NCBI GenBank assembly: GCA_021413735.1
Contig: JAIOPV010000072.1
Location: 62,001-126,000, forward strand
DNA from: Planctomycetota bacterium
GTDB taxonomy: Bacteria; Planctomycetota; Planctomycetia; Gemmatales; Gemmataceae
Reading direction: 5' to 3'
DNA: 64,000 nucleotides
Shown here piece by piece: positions 45,740 through 54,618 of this stretch; the first letter of the stretch is position 1; the number at the start of each line of letters is the position of its first letter. The position numbers and the translations under genes were made by a program. The notes under the pieces were generated by a model. The model had not been told where the DNA came from, searched no databases, and saw only the letters and a list, made by a program, of their open reading frames with translations.

Positions 45740-46810
45740 ATGCATTTGATGCTCTCGCATGTTTTCAGTTTGCTGTGCTCTTTCTCGGCTGCCAACGCTC
45801 CAGCGGTCGCCCCGGCACCTCGACCGATCGAATTTGCAGTCATCGAATCGTCGTGCTCCACGGAAGGTAGCCACATCCGGCAGTTTGCGTTCGACGCTAA
45901 CCCGAACACGTATTTTGCGTCGGAACGGAACGCAGCCAAGTCGGATCATCTCACGCTCACCTTTGACCAGCCAGTATCGCTCAAAACTGTTTCTGTGCTG
46001 ACGGGAACGCCGAACAACGAGTTCGCACTGCGTGCGGCAACGCTGGAAGTGTCGACCCAGGGTACCGACTTCGAATCGGTGGCAACTTTCGCGGACGGGA
46101 AAGCTGAATGGTCGGGTAACGGGAAGCTCGTGAAGGCCGTTCGCGTGCGTGTGATTGAAGACCTGAAGCACCCGCTCGTCGTCCGTGAGATCACGCTGGA
46201 TTCAGACCCCAAAGTCGTCACTTTCCGCTACCCGATCGAGTTCACTTTGGATGTGAAGGATGCGCCGGAGATGAAGGAGTGGGGTCAGAAAGTCGTGCGG
46301 ATTTGTGAGCGAGAATACGCGATGATCTGCGATGAGTTGTCGAGCGAAGGGTTCCGGCCGCTAACGCAGATCCATTTGAGCCTGAAATCCGATTACAACG
46401 GCGTGGCTGCGGCAGGCGGCGGGCGGATCACAGGGTCGGTGAAGTACTTCAAAGCGCACCCCGGCGACATCGGGGCGATGGTTCACGAGACCGTTCACTG
46501 CGTTCAGAATTATCGCGCTCGGAACTTGCCCGGCTGGTTGGTGGAAGGGATCGCTGATTATGTTCGCTTCTGGAAGTACGAGCCTGGCAAGGCCGGACGG
46601 CTCACGCCCGAACGTGCCAACTACGACGCCAGTTACCGAACCACAGCGGCATTTCTCGCATTCGTATCAGCAAACTACGACCCGAAAACGGTGACCAAGC
46701 TGAACGCACTGCTGCGGGCTGACAAGTACGACGCCGGCGTCTGGAAGACATTGACCGGCAAGTCTGTCGAAGAGTTGAACCAGGAATGGAAACGTTCCCT
46801 GGCGCGTTGA
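45740..46810 (+). CDS. basic secretory protein-type metallopeptidase with discoidin-like domain
   Basis: The protein is 356 aa from ATG 45740, with a signal peptide at about 1-22. Residues 30-155 form a beta-sandwich like F5/8 type C (discoidin) domains (DANPNTYFASERNA, LTLTFDQPVSLKTVSVLTG). Residues 160-356 match the BSP (DUF/peptidase) family, with a zinc motif HETVH (249-253) in GAMVHETVHCVQNY and the downstream GWLVEGIADYVR. It is probably secreted and active on cell-surface or plant-like substrates; this is family inference. Confidence 0.83.
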   Translation: MHLMLSHVFSLLCSFSAANAPAVAPAPRPIEFAVIESSCSTEGSHIRQFAFDANPNTYFASERNAAKSDHLTLTFDQPVSLKTVSVLTGTPNNEFALRAATLEVSTQGTDFESVATFADGKAEWSGNGKLVKAVRVRVIEDLKHPLVVREITLDSDPKVVTFRYPIEFTLDVKDAPEMKEWGQKVVRICEREYAMICDELSSEGFRPLTQIHLSLKSDYNGVAAAGGGRITGSVKYFKAHPGDIGAMVHETVHCVQNYRARNLPGWLVEGIADYVRFWKYEPGKAGRLTPERANYDASYRTTAAFLAFVSANYDPKTVTKLNALLRADKYDAGVWKTLTGKSVEELNQEWKRSLAR

Positions 46811-46833
46811 CGGATTCAGAAAGTCGAACGGCT

Positions 46834-48777
46834 CTACGCGAGGCGCACGCCCACCGAACCGCAGCCCATCGTCGATACCGTCTCGCAACTGCTGCACCGC
46901 CGACTGAACGGTGCCAGCACTCGCTGCGAGATGGCCAGCGTTCCCGCCCCGAAGCCACCTTCACCGAGCGTCAACAGCCACTCCGCTCGAAACTGCAACC
47001 AAGCACTGACGATGTCTGGGAAGTCGTCCGGCAACTGACGCCGAACCTCGATCCGATGTCGCCCGAAGATCAGAACTCGCCCGCGTGATTCGAGCCCCAC
47101 CTCGGCATCCGGATCGGCGAGGAGTTGATCTCCGATGGCAACACCTCGCGCACAGATCAACACCGGACCGATCAGGTCTTCGACGGCCCGCTCCGGTCGA
47201 TGCGACAGCAAAAGATCGGGGAAGCGTTCCAGAACACCGGCCGCATGACGTGGCAGCTTCCGCGCGAGATCGAAGACGGTGTCGCCGTGGCCGACGGAGT
47301 GCCACGCATGAGCGTCACGAGTTCGCCACAATCCGAACAGCAGCCCGAGGCGATTCGCGGGCTCGACCGACATCACCCGTTTCAGATTCGGAGCGGCGGT
47401 CCAGATATCCGTGAGGTCACGCGGCACAAGCCCAGCCTCGAACGCAGCGGCGAGCAGCAGTATTCGGAGACGCAGCAAATCACCGGCAGCACGGTCGCGA
47501 GTGAGATACGCACCCACGACGAACTCCGCGAAATCGGCCGAGAGTTCGCCCGTGAATCCCGTCGCCGCGAGGCTCGCGACACCAGCCACGGCATCCCGCC
47601 CGAGACGGATCGCATCTTCAACCTGCAACACCCGCGAGGCGGCAAGCAGTTGCAGTTCCGCGTCAGAATCGTCGGCACGTCCGGCAGCTCTGGCCGCGAT
47701 GTTCGCCAGCACCGCGACCCGTTGTTCCGCGTTGCCTCGACCGAGACTCGCGAGGCACAACCGCGTCAGGAACCGGACGGCGTGTTCGCGCTCGGCCAGG
47801 CCAGCCGCCAACCGCTGCCAGGCGACTTCGACCGCCCGATCGTTTGGGTCGTGCCGCGATTGTGCGAACAGCACGGCGAAGTATGCGATCGCACTCAGAG
47901 TGAGTCCGAGTAGCGCGTGCGATGGCGTGAACAGCACAGCCAGCACGATCAGCGCCGCAACGAGCGTGGCAGTTGTTCGCGGTGCAAGTTTGAGGCTATC
48001 TGGCGACGGCGGTAAGTCGGGTGTGGACACCGCGAGTGTGCGAATCCAGGCATTGCCGCCAAGTCGCACCGCGTAGCCGTCGCCTGAGAGCCGACCGTTC
48101 GCGAGATCAAGCGGTAGCGGAAACGGTGTCACCGCAGCGACCGATTCCGCGAAACACACCGGGCACAACCCTGCTCCGTGGTCTGTCGCGGCCTCTAACA
48201 GCGGGGCAATTTCTTCGGCCGGCGCATGTTCGTCAGCCATCCAGCGCCGCAGACCACTCGCGCCGTGAAGCTCCGCCATGCGGTCGAGTGCTTCGAGATC
48301 GCCCGTCGCGGCGAAGGTGAGACGCAGTTCGGCCGCGGTTCGCGTGGTCGTGCGAGTCGAACGCCGATGCAGCATGAGCCGGTGTTCGTGCCAGAGGTGT
48401 TTCACCATCTCGCTGCGAGGTAGCCGAACCTTGCACCGTGGGCACGCCAACTTCACTCGAAGTTCGCGGGCCTTGATCAACTCATCGAGAGCGTTGCATT
48501 TCTCGATCTGTTGCTGAACTTGTCGAAGTCGATCGAGCGCACGTTTCGTGGAGATCCCGGCAGTGAGTGCCCGAGTTACCCTTCGCACGTCTCGCCGTCG
48601 ATCTGGGATGTTTCGAAGGACTCCGGCGGCAGCAGAAATGCGAAGCGTGAGCGAGATGCGAACATCGGCGAGCAGCGGAAGAATCTGCGTGACGGTAGCA
48701 GCTCGTTCGGATTGGGATAGGGTCGCGAGCCGAGCAACGAGAGCAGCCAGCGACGCGGGGTAATCGGGTTGCGGCAT
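46834..48777 (-). CDS. large hypothetical membrane protein with cysteine pairs
   Basis: This 647-aa protein has no family I recognise. The first 100 residues are helical. A zinc-finger-like CPRCKVRLPRSEMVKHLWHE segment lies near 110-135, and GLCPVC at about 210. Two adjacent transmembrane helices at about 275-320 (TTATLVAALIVLAVLFTPSH, LGLTLSAIAYFAVLFAQS) are followed by a long helical C-terminus. It could be a sensor or transport accessory; nothing in the neighbourhood decides. It is divergent from 48917 across a repeat element. Confidence 0.6.
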   Translation of the reverse strand: MPQPDYPASLAALVARLATLSQSERAATVTQILPLLADVRISLTLRISAAAGVLRNIPDRRRDVRRVTRALTAGISTKRALDRLRQVQQQIEKCNALDELIKARELRVKLACPRCKVRLPRSEMVKHLWHEHRLMLHRRSTRTTTRTAAELRLTFAATGDLEALDRMAELHGASGLRRWMADEHAPAEEIAPLLEAATDHGAGLCPVCFAESVAAVTPFPLPLDLANGRLSGDGYAVRLGGNAWIRTLAVSTPDLPPSPDSLKLAPRTTATLVAALIVLAVLFTPSHALLGLTLSAIAYFAVLFAQSRHDPNDRAVEVAWQRLAAGLAEREHAVRFLTRLCLASLGRGNAEQRVAVLANIAARAAGRADDSDAELQLLAASRVLQVEDAIRLGRDAVAGVASLAATGFTGELSADFAEFVVGAYLTRDRAAGDLLRLRILLLAAAFEAGLVPRDLTDIWTAAPNLKRVMSVEPANRLGLLFGLWRTRDAHAWHSVGHGDTVFDLARKLPRHAAGVLERFPDLLLSHRPERAVEDLIGPVLICARGVAIGDQLLADPDAEVGLESRGRVLIFGRHRIEVRRQLPDDFPDIVSAWLQFRAEWLLTLGEGGFGAGTLAISQRVLAPFSRRCSSCETVSTMGCGSVGVRLA

Positions 48778-48847
48778 GGTTGCGTCGTGGTGGACTCGGC
48801 GTTGAACAGGCACCTACAGGCATCTTATCCATTGGCATGACTGATTT

Positions 48848-48909
48848 GTCGGAGCCCGAGCGCCAAGCGAGGGGCACGCTCAAACCTCGCTTGGCGCTCG
48901 GGCTCCGAC
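48848..48909. repeat. perfect 25-bp inverted repeat, shared with 11390-11445
   Basis: The arms 48848-48872 and 48885-48909 are perfect reverse complements with a 12-nt loop. The arm contains the same 21-nt core as the element at 11390. It sits between divergent genes, so it cannot be a terminator for either. Confidence 0.92.
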
Positions 48910-48916
48910 CAACCAC

Positions 48917-50344
48917 ATGCCAGAACCCGCGATGGTAACAGCCGTGCGTTCGCCGTCGCCGCAACAGGGTTCATCCGTACAATTATCCACGACGGAACCG
49001 ACAAAACTCAGGCTGCGGAGCGGTCTCCCGTTCATGCCGATCACGCTCGTCTTTACTGGCCATCTCACGCTCGGTGATCGCCGACTGTCTCGCTCCGAAG
49101 CGAAGGACTGGCTGGCACGCGCAGCCGTCTGGTTCGAGGGCGTCGGCGATGCGGTCCTCGATACGCAGTTGATGCGAGACAGCGAAGACAGGCCGGTACT
49201 GCTCGTCGAGCTACACCCAGCCGCGTTGCCCATCGAAATTCGTTTGCGTGGTTCCGGCCGCGTGCAGGCAACAGCGATCACAACTCCAGCCGGTCCGGGC
49301 TACCACCAATACCTCTGCGATCTGTTCCGACACCTCGCCGACGATTTCGATTTCGAGTGGGACACCGCCAACTGCACCGACCCAACCGACTTCTTCACCA
49401 GTCGAAGCACCGCCGCTGTCGAGCAGCAGTTCCTCCGTTGGATCGCCGGAGCGTGCCGACGCAACCCGGCCTCGGTCGGGTTGCCGGCGGGCCACGGCTT
49501 CACCTATCCGGGCGAAGTGCTGACTCCGCTCGGGCCGCGCTCGCGGGAATGGGCTGCGTCGGTGGTTGTGGAGCCGCACCGCGGCGGCAGCTTCTTCGCG
49601 TGGTGGAATCCAAAGCTCGACGCGGAGTTTTATCGCAACCGAGCGCTCGCCAGACTGTGGTGCGAATTCCCCTGGCGTGCCCCGCTGACTGATGCCGAGG
49701 GTGAAGTCGCCGACCAGATCGCGAACGATCTCGCCACGGCGTTCAAGCTCGACCCCGCAACCGAATTGCCGTGGGCCGCCTGGCTCGAACTCCTCGAAGC
49801 GATTCAGACCGATGCGAGCGGCGAGCAGTTCTGCGTGACGCCGACCGATACCGTGTTGAGCGTCGAATTGTGGAAGCGAGCCGGGCCGCCTCCGGTGACC
49901 GTTGGCCCTCGTATCGGCTATCGACGCTACCCGGTGCGTGCGACGCTCGACGGCGGCTGGAGCGTGGAAGTGCCTGGCAGCTTTGCGAGAGAATGGGACG
50001 AAGACCGCAACTGGACCGGTTGGGACCGGACGCGAACCGTGTGGTTTCGCCGTGTGGGCTTCACGAAGCCAAATGGATCGGCCCCGACGGCGCTGGAAGC
50101 GCTGGAAGTTGGCCGACGGAGTTTGCCCGAGGGCGAAGCGGTGCCTGGGTTGGAGGTTGGCGAGATTCGCGGTGCGGCGGTGTTCGGGCCGGTGGAAGAA
50201 GACGGCCGCACGGTCTGGCGACTCAGCGGCGTGGCAGGCGTGGCGGGTCAGTTGGCAGTGTGCAATGTGTATGCGGAATCGGCCGACGACCGCGAATGGG
50301 CCATTCAGACGTGGCGATCGCTACGGCACAGCAACGGAACGTGA
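48917..50344 (+). CDS. hypothetical protein
   Basis: The protein is 475 aa from ATG 48917, or 436 aa from the better-looking ATG 49034 (MPITLVFTGHLTLGD). It is soluble and rich in Trp and Pro. Features include WLARAAVWFEGVGDAV, DLFRHLADDFDFEWDTANC and a second half with FPWRAPLTDAEGEVADQIAN. I do not recognise the family, and no catalytic motif is evident. Confidence 0.6.
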   Translation: MPEPAMVTAVRSPSPQQGSSVQLSTTEPTKLRLRSGLPFMPITLVFTGHLTLGDRRLSRSEAKDWLARAAVWFEGVGDAVLDTQLMRDSEDRPVLLVELHPAALPIEIRLRGSGRVQATAITTPAGPGYHQYLCDLFRHLADDFDFEWDTANCTDPTDFFTSRSTAAVEQQFLRWIAGACRRNPASVGLPAGHGFTYPGEVLTPLGPRSREWAASVVVEPHRGGSFFAWWNPKLDAEFYRNRALARLWCEFPWRAPLTDAEGEVADQIANDLATAFKLDPATELPWAAWLELLEAIQTDASGEQFCVTPTDTVLSVELWKRAGPPPVTVGPRIGYRRYPVRATLDGGWSVEVPGSFAREWDEDRNWTGWDRTRTVWFRRVGFTKPNGSAPTALEALEVGRRSLPEGEAVPGLEVGEIRGAAVFGPVEEDGRTVWRLSGVAGVAGQLAVCNVYAESADDREWAIQTWRSLRHSNGT

Positions 50345-50348
50345 TCGA

Positions 50349-50404
50349 GTGTAGCGGCCGCTCCAACGGGGCGGCATGTCGCCGCGTTGCGGCGACCGCT
50401 ACAC
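50349..50404. repeat. imperfect 27-bp inverted repeat between convergent genes
   Basis: The ends GTGTAGCGG/CCGCTACAC are perfect; the interior is partly mismatched. It lies between the stops of 48917-50344 and the phytoene synthase gene. Confidence 0.75.
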
Positions 50405-50419
50405 GTCTCGATTTTTCCA

Positions 50420-51280
50420 TCACACCCAGCCCCATTTCGCGGCCCAACCGCACACCAGAATCAGACCCTTCCGCCACTTCGCCACACGCACCCGATGACC
50501 TAACACGTCGAAGTTGCTGCGTTCGATCTCGTCGAGTAAGCGTCGATACGTTCCGCACATCACCCGGAAGATGCCACGACCTTCTGCCGAGAGCATCGCG
50601 TTCAACGGTTCCGCCATCTGATAGAACCCGCGTGCCCGCTGCGTCTGGAATTGCATCATCGCCAGGAATTCCGGGCGCGTTGCCTCCTTCGCCCACGATT
50701 CCGGCGGGCAGCCGAAGCGTTGCAGTTCATCGAGCGGAAGATAGACACGTCCACCTCGCAGGTCTTCGGCCACATCCCGCATGATGTTCGTAAGCTGAAA
50801 CGCGATCCCGGCTGCTTCGGCTGATTGGAGCGTGTGCGGAAACGTGACCCCGGGCTGCAATCCCCAGATGCGAATGCACGCCAGCCCCACAGCCGACGCC
50901 ACGCGATAGCAGTACGGATACAGGTCGGTGAACGTGTGGAAGCGTGTCGGTTCGAGGTCCGACGAAACGCCGTCGATCACGTCGAGCAGATATTGCGTGG
51001 GGATGTCGAAGCGGTGAATCGTGTCGGCGAGTGCGGGGAAGACCGGATGTGTGAACTCGCCATCGATAGCCGCGAGCAAGTTGCTTCGCCACGCCGTGAG
51101 GTTCTGCTGCTTTGTGGCGAGTTCACCGGGTTCGTCGGCGAGATCGTCGGTGACTCGCATGAACGCATAGAGCGCGTCCATCGCACGACGTTTGCGAGGC
51201 GGAAGCAGTCGGAACGCGAGCGGAAAGGAACTCTTGGCTTGGGTGGTGATTTTGCGGCAGCGGGCGAATGACTCGGACAC
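50420..51280 (-). CDS. phytoene/squalene synthase family protein
   Basis: This 286-aa prenyltransferase condenses two prenyl diphosphates head-to-head. It has both Asp-rich motifs: VTDDLADEP and NIMRDVAEDLRGGRVYLPLD. It fits HpnC/HpnD or CrtB-like enzymes; which one cannot be decided here, and no partner hpn gene is adjacent. The start is probably GTG 51280 (or TTG 51286); the longer ATG frame to 51397 runs through the repeat at 51285-51438 and is rejected. The product would feed squalene/hopanoid or carotenoid synthesis. Confidence 0.87.
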   Translation of the reverse strand: MSESFARCRKITTQAKSSFPLAFRLLPPRKRRAMDALYAFMRVTDDLADEPGELATKQQNLTAWRSNLLAAIDGEFTHPVFPALADTIHRFDIPTQYLLDVIDGVSSDLEPTRFHTFTDLYPYCYRVASAVGLACIRIWGLQPGVTFPHTLQSAEAAGIAFQLTNIMRDVAEDLRGGRVYLPLDELQRFGCPPESWAKEATRPEFLAMMQFQTQRARGFYQMAEPLNAMLSAEGRGIFRVMCGTYRRLLDEIERSNFDVLGHRVRVAKWRKGLILVCGWAAKWGWV

Positions 51281-51284
51281 GGTC

Positions 51285-51438
51285 AATGACGAATGACCCA
51301 CCAATGACCCACCAATGACGAAGGAATCACCAATGCCCAATTCCGAATGACGAAGGGCAGACCGATCCTTGGTCATTTGTGCTTCGTGCTTGGTCATTCC
51401 TTCGTCATTGGTGGGTCATTGGTGGGTCATTCGTCATT
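51285..51438. repeat. perfect 43-bp inverted repeat of AATGACSMA-type words
   Basis: The arms 51285-51327 and 51396-51438 are perfect reverse complements, the longest in the window, with a 68-nt spacer. The arms are degenerate AATGACGAATGACCCACC-type words, with AATGACCCACC repeated twice. It lies between the phytoene synthase start and the membrane fusion protein stop. Confidence 0.93.
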
Positions 51439-51443
51439 TTCAC

Positions 51444-52577
51444 TTATTGGCCCAGATTCACACGGACTCGCTGACCCACTCGCAGCGGCGGCTTACCTGC
51501 CGGAGCGGGGTCGGTTACTTCGACCAGAGCTTCGAGTACGCGAGTGTCGCTCATAATCAGCGACTCCGAACGCTTCGGAAGGAAGGTGCCGCCGATTCGC
51601 CGCACGGTGCCCTTGTAAGTGATCTTCGGGTCGGCGTTATCGTAGATCGTGACCTCTTTGCCGATGAGGTCGTTCGAAACGCGGTGGGCGAAGTCTGCCT
51701 CGATCTCGGCTCGCACCACTCGCGGACCGGCTGGAATCAGCCACAGAGCCGGGTCGCGGGTGCTGATGCCGAGCGTTGCTCCTGGGCTGATCTTCACTTG
51801 CTCGACGGTGCCCGCCGTCTTCGCGGTCACAGTGCAGAGCCTGATAGCCGTTTCTGCTTTGTTGACTTCGGCCTTCGCTTGGTCAACGCCCGCTTCGGCT
51901 TCTTTCACGAGCACCTGGGGATCGGCCGCTTTCAATGCGTCGAGTTCCGCTCTCTTGAGCGACAACTCGTTGATTGCAGTTATTTTGTCGATGTTCGCCT
52001 TATAGAGATCCGCGTTGAGGTCTCGTTTTGCTTTCCAGTCGGCCTCGGGAATCTTTTCGGCCATGTATCCCTTGTTTAAATTCCCCTCGATCAGCGTCAC
52101 CAGATAAGTCTGCCATTTCACCTTCTCAGCAACCACATCCACTCCTGTATTCAGCACCTTGACCTTCTCCGCGTGCTGCCTGGCTCCTTCTTTCGCTTCA
52201 TCGACTTTCGTTTTTGCAACGGCAACGGCAGCACTGGCTCGTTTCAGATCGCTGGTCTGGATGCTCGTGTCGAACGTGTAGAGTTTCTCGTCGGCCTTCA
52301 CTTCTTGGCCGTCCTTGACGAACACCTCTGCGATGGAGCCCGACTGGAGAACCGTTGGCAATCCGTATGACACCGGAGGCGGGTCGCTATCGACGGTGCC
52401 CATGGTAATGGGGCCGCCCGCTTTCGTGCTAGGGTTTTGCGCAGGGTTGGCCGACTTCGGGCCATCGGTCGGGTTGCCGTGACCGGCCGTGAGTGCCCCC
52501 GCGCCGATGAGAGTGCCCACAAGGAGGAGGACTCCGAGAACGATCACCACAGGGCGAATTCGGCGAGACCAGTTCAT
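51444..52577 (-). CDS. DevB/HlyD-type membrane fusion protein of second exporter
   Basis: The protein is 377 aa from ATG 52577, with an N-terminal membrane helix (VVIVLGVLLLVGTLIGAGAL). Barrel segments (SIAEVFVKDGQEVKADEKL) flank a long helical hairpin of about residues 115-235 rich in Ala and Lys. The C-terminus is beta-rich and ends GQRVRVNLGQ. It probably bridges the ABC pair encoded upstream (52638 and 53383) to an outer-membrane channel. The stop lies 5 nt beyond the 43-bp repeat. Confidence 0.86.
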   Translation of the reverse strand: MNWSRRIRPVVIVLGVLLLVGTLIGAGALTAGHGNPTDGPKSANPAQNPSTKAGGPITMGTVDSDPPPVSYGLPTVLQSGSIAEVFVKDGQEVKADEKLYTFDTSIQTSDLKRASAAVAVAKTKVDEAKEGARQHAEKVKVLNTGVDVVAEKVKWQTYLVTLIEGNLNKGYMAEKIPEADWKAKRDLNADLYKANIDKITAINELSLKRAELDALKAADPQVLVKEAEAGVDQAKAEVNKAETAIRLCTVTAKTAGTVEQVKISPGATLGISTRDPALWLIPAGPRVVRAEIEADFAHRVSNDLIGKEVTIYDNADPKITYKGTVRRIGGTFLPKRSESLIMSDTRVLEALVEVTDPAPAGKPPLRVGQRVRVNLGQ

Positions 52578-52637
52578 GCTCAGCCTCCAGGCGTTAGGCC
52601 CGGCCGCCCGTTGGAGCGACCGCGAAACGCGACTCAC

Positions 52638-53363
52638 TCAGTGGTGTGCCGCCAGTGGCCGCCGTTCCAGGTGGCCGTCTTCCAGATGATAATAAACGTC
52701 CACGAACGGCAGGATGCGGTGATCGTGCGACACAACCAGGATCGACGCCTTCCGCTCGTGGGCCGCATCCCGCAACAATTCAATCACCTTCTGCCCGTTC
52801 TCCCAGTCGAGGGCACTGGTCGGTTCGTCCGCGAACACGAAATTCGGATTCTTCACCAGCGCTCGACCAATCGCGACTCGCTGCTTTTCACCGCCGGACA
52901 ACTGCGCTGGCTTCTTGCTCTTGTTCTTCGCCAACCCGAGTTTGTCGAGCATGTCGTCGGCACGCTGACGAGCCTCGCCACTGGTGGCCCCACTACCCCA
53001 CTTCAGCACGATCTCAAGCTGTTGCCGGGCCGTCAGTGCGGGGAACAGGTTGTAGCCCTGAAAGACGAATCCCGTGTTCCGACGACGATATTCCTCGCGT
53101 TCCTTTGGTGTTAGTTGCCAGACTTCGCGAAGGCGACCGTCGTCCTCGGCCATCACTTGCCCGCTGTCTGGCTCCAGCAACCCGGACAGCACCGCGAGCA
53201 GCGTTGACTTGCCGGAACCGCTCGGTCCCATGAGCAGCACGAGTTCGCCGGGAAACAGGTCGATGGTCACTTCGTGCAGAGTCGTGCGACGTGCGTCGCC
53301 ATCCCCGTATGTCTTTACGAGTTTGACGCCTTGAAGCGATGGTGTTGTCGTCGTTGCAGGCAT
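52638..53363 (-). CDS. ABC exporter ATPase (DevA/LolD/MacB type)
   Basis: This 241-aa ATPase has GPSGSGKSTLLAVLSGLL, signature LSGGEKQRVAIGRAL and Walker B FVFADEPTSALD. It lacks the cyclic-nucleotide domain seen at 28198. It starts 20 nt after the permease stop and is followed by the membrane fusion gene, giving operon order C-A-B. Confidence 0.93.
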   Translation of the reverse strand: MPATTTTPSLQGVKLVKTYGDGDARRTTLHEVTIDLFPGELVLLMGPSGSGKSTLLAVLSGLLEPDSGQVMAEDDGRLREVWQLTPKEREEYRRRNTGFVFQGYNLFPALTARQQLEIVLKWGSGATSGEARQRADDMLDKLGLAKNKSKKPAQLSGGEKQRVAIGRALVKNPNFVFADEPTSALDWENGQKVIELLRDAAHERKASILVVSHDHRILPFVDVYYHLEDGHLERRPLAAHH

Positions 53364-53382
53364 CCGTCACCCAGCAATGCGG

Positions 53383-54510
53383 TCAGCGGAGTAAGTTCAT
53401 CGGCTCGATCTGCTTCACGGAACGCAGGGCGAGCGTGCCCGCGATCAACGCCATTCCGACCGTGATCGTTGCCGTGCCGGCCAGGATTTCCCATCGCATA
53501 TCGACGTCCGTGTTAAACTGCATCGCAATCGAACGCAGGCCCACACACACCGGATACGCAATCGCGATGCCGATGATCCCCACCCAGAACGACTGCGTGA
53601 TGACCATGAGCGATATCCGCCAGCGCGGTATCCCCAGCGCAAGCAAGATGGCGAACTCCTTCGCATTCGCCGCCGTCGCCGAGTAGAGTGTCTGAGCTGT
53701 GATGACAGCCCCAACAATCAGACCCAGCAGCGCCGCATACCCGATCGCGAGGCCAGCCTTGGTGCGGGTGAGCCAGTACATTCGCGAGCGGAACGAGAAG
53801 TCCTCAGCTGTATAGGCTACCATGTCGTCGGGGTATTGCGCTCGCAGTTCTGAAGCGACTTCCTTGGCTCGCTGTGGCGAATCGCAGCGTGCGAGCAGAT
53901 ACGTCACATGGTCCGGCGGAAGCATCTGCCCCATGAGTTGCCTGGCCGTGTGCAGCGAACAGAACACCCACGGTGCCGCGAGACTCTTCAGTCCCTTCAC
54001 CGTGCCAATCAGGTGAACCTTCTTGCCGTTGATCTTCGGCTCGCCGTCTTTGCTGTCGAGCGAGAGCCGTTTCACGTCCGATTCATCCACGACAATCGCG
54101 TAGGGCATCGTGAGCGCTTCGCGTTGCTCCTTCGAGAGCAGCGTCGCAGCGCCACTCGTGCCGTCATCGAGGAGGCTACCCAGGAGGAAACACAGTTCGG
54201 TGCCGCCGGTGGGTTTGAAGAAGTTCGCGAAGTTGGCGATGTATTGCTCGGGCATCTTCACGCCGGGCAGCCCAGCGACGCGACTGATGTACGAGTTCGG
54301 AATTGGCTTCCCGAGATCGACGCTGGAAACGGCGGTGGACCCAACCCACAGATCGGCGGTGGTGTTGTCCACGGGGATCGACGTGATCTTGAACAACCCC
54401 AGGAGCAACCCGCACTGCAATGCGATGAGCACGGCCGAGAACGTGACCGCCAGCACGCCGGAAGCATACCGTGTTCGTTCGTGCCAGAGTGTTTGGAGTG
54501 CGTAGGACAT
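53383..54510 (-). CDS. DevC-like ABC exporter permease of second exporter
   Basis: This 375-aa FtsX/MacB-type permease has an N-terminal helix (GVLAVTFSAVLIALQCGLL), an extracytoplasmic domain of about residues 45-240 and three C-terminal helices (GYAALLGLIVGAVITAQTL, VITQSFWVGIIGIAIAYPV, ILAGTATITVGMALIAGTL), ending IEPMNLLR. It is first in the C-A-B exporter operon. The inverted repeat at 54515 lies just before its start. Confidence 0.9.
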   Translation of the reverse strand: MSYALQTLWHERTRYASGVLAVTFSAVLIALQCGLLLGLFKITSIPVDNTTADLWVGSTAVSSVDLGKPIPNSYISRVAGLPGVKMPEQYIANFANFFKPTGGTELCFLLGSLLDDGTSGAATLLSKEQREALTMPYAIVVDESDVKRLSLDSKDGEPKINGKKVHLIGTVKGLKSLAAPWVFCSLHTARQLMGQMLPPDHVTYLLARCDSPQRAKEVASELRAQYPDDMVAYTAEDFSFRSRMYWLTRTKAGLAIGYAALLGLIVGAVITAQTLYSATAANAKEFAILLALGIPRWRISLMVITQSFWVGIIGIAIAYPVCVGLRSIAMQFNTDVDMRWEILAGTATITVGMALIAGTLALRSVKQIEPMNLLR

Positions 54511-54514
54511 TTTG

Positions 54515-54618
54515 GGTCGGGTATCGGGTATCTCGGGTATGTCGGGTATCGGAAGAACGGTCGGTTACATCGTGCTTGGGTTTCCGCTCGATTCCCGATT
54601 CCCGACACCCGATACCCG
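54515..54618. repeat. imperfect inverted repeat of TCGGGTAT words
   Basis: The left arm (54515-54552) and right arm (54589-54618) are imperfect reverse complements made of 8-9 nt TCGGGTAT-type words. The right arm lies inside the 3' end of the asparagine synthetase gene and encodes part of its tail. Confidence 0.82.

Noticed and set aside
51281-51397. ATG start extending phytoene synthase by 39 residues
   Set aside because: The added residues come from the repeat arm and spacer; GTG 51280 begins the conserved sequence.
51285-51438. Repeated AATGACC words as a possible CRISPR or tandem repeat array
   Set aside because: The repeats are degenerate, unspaced and arranged as inverted arms with one loop; no cas gene is present.
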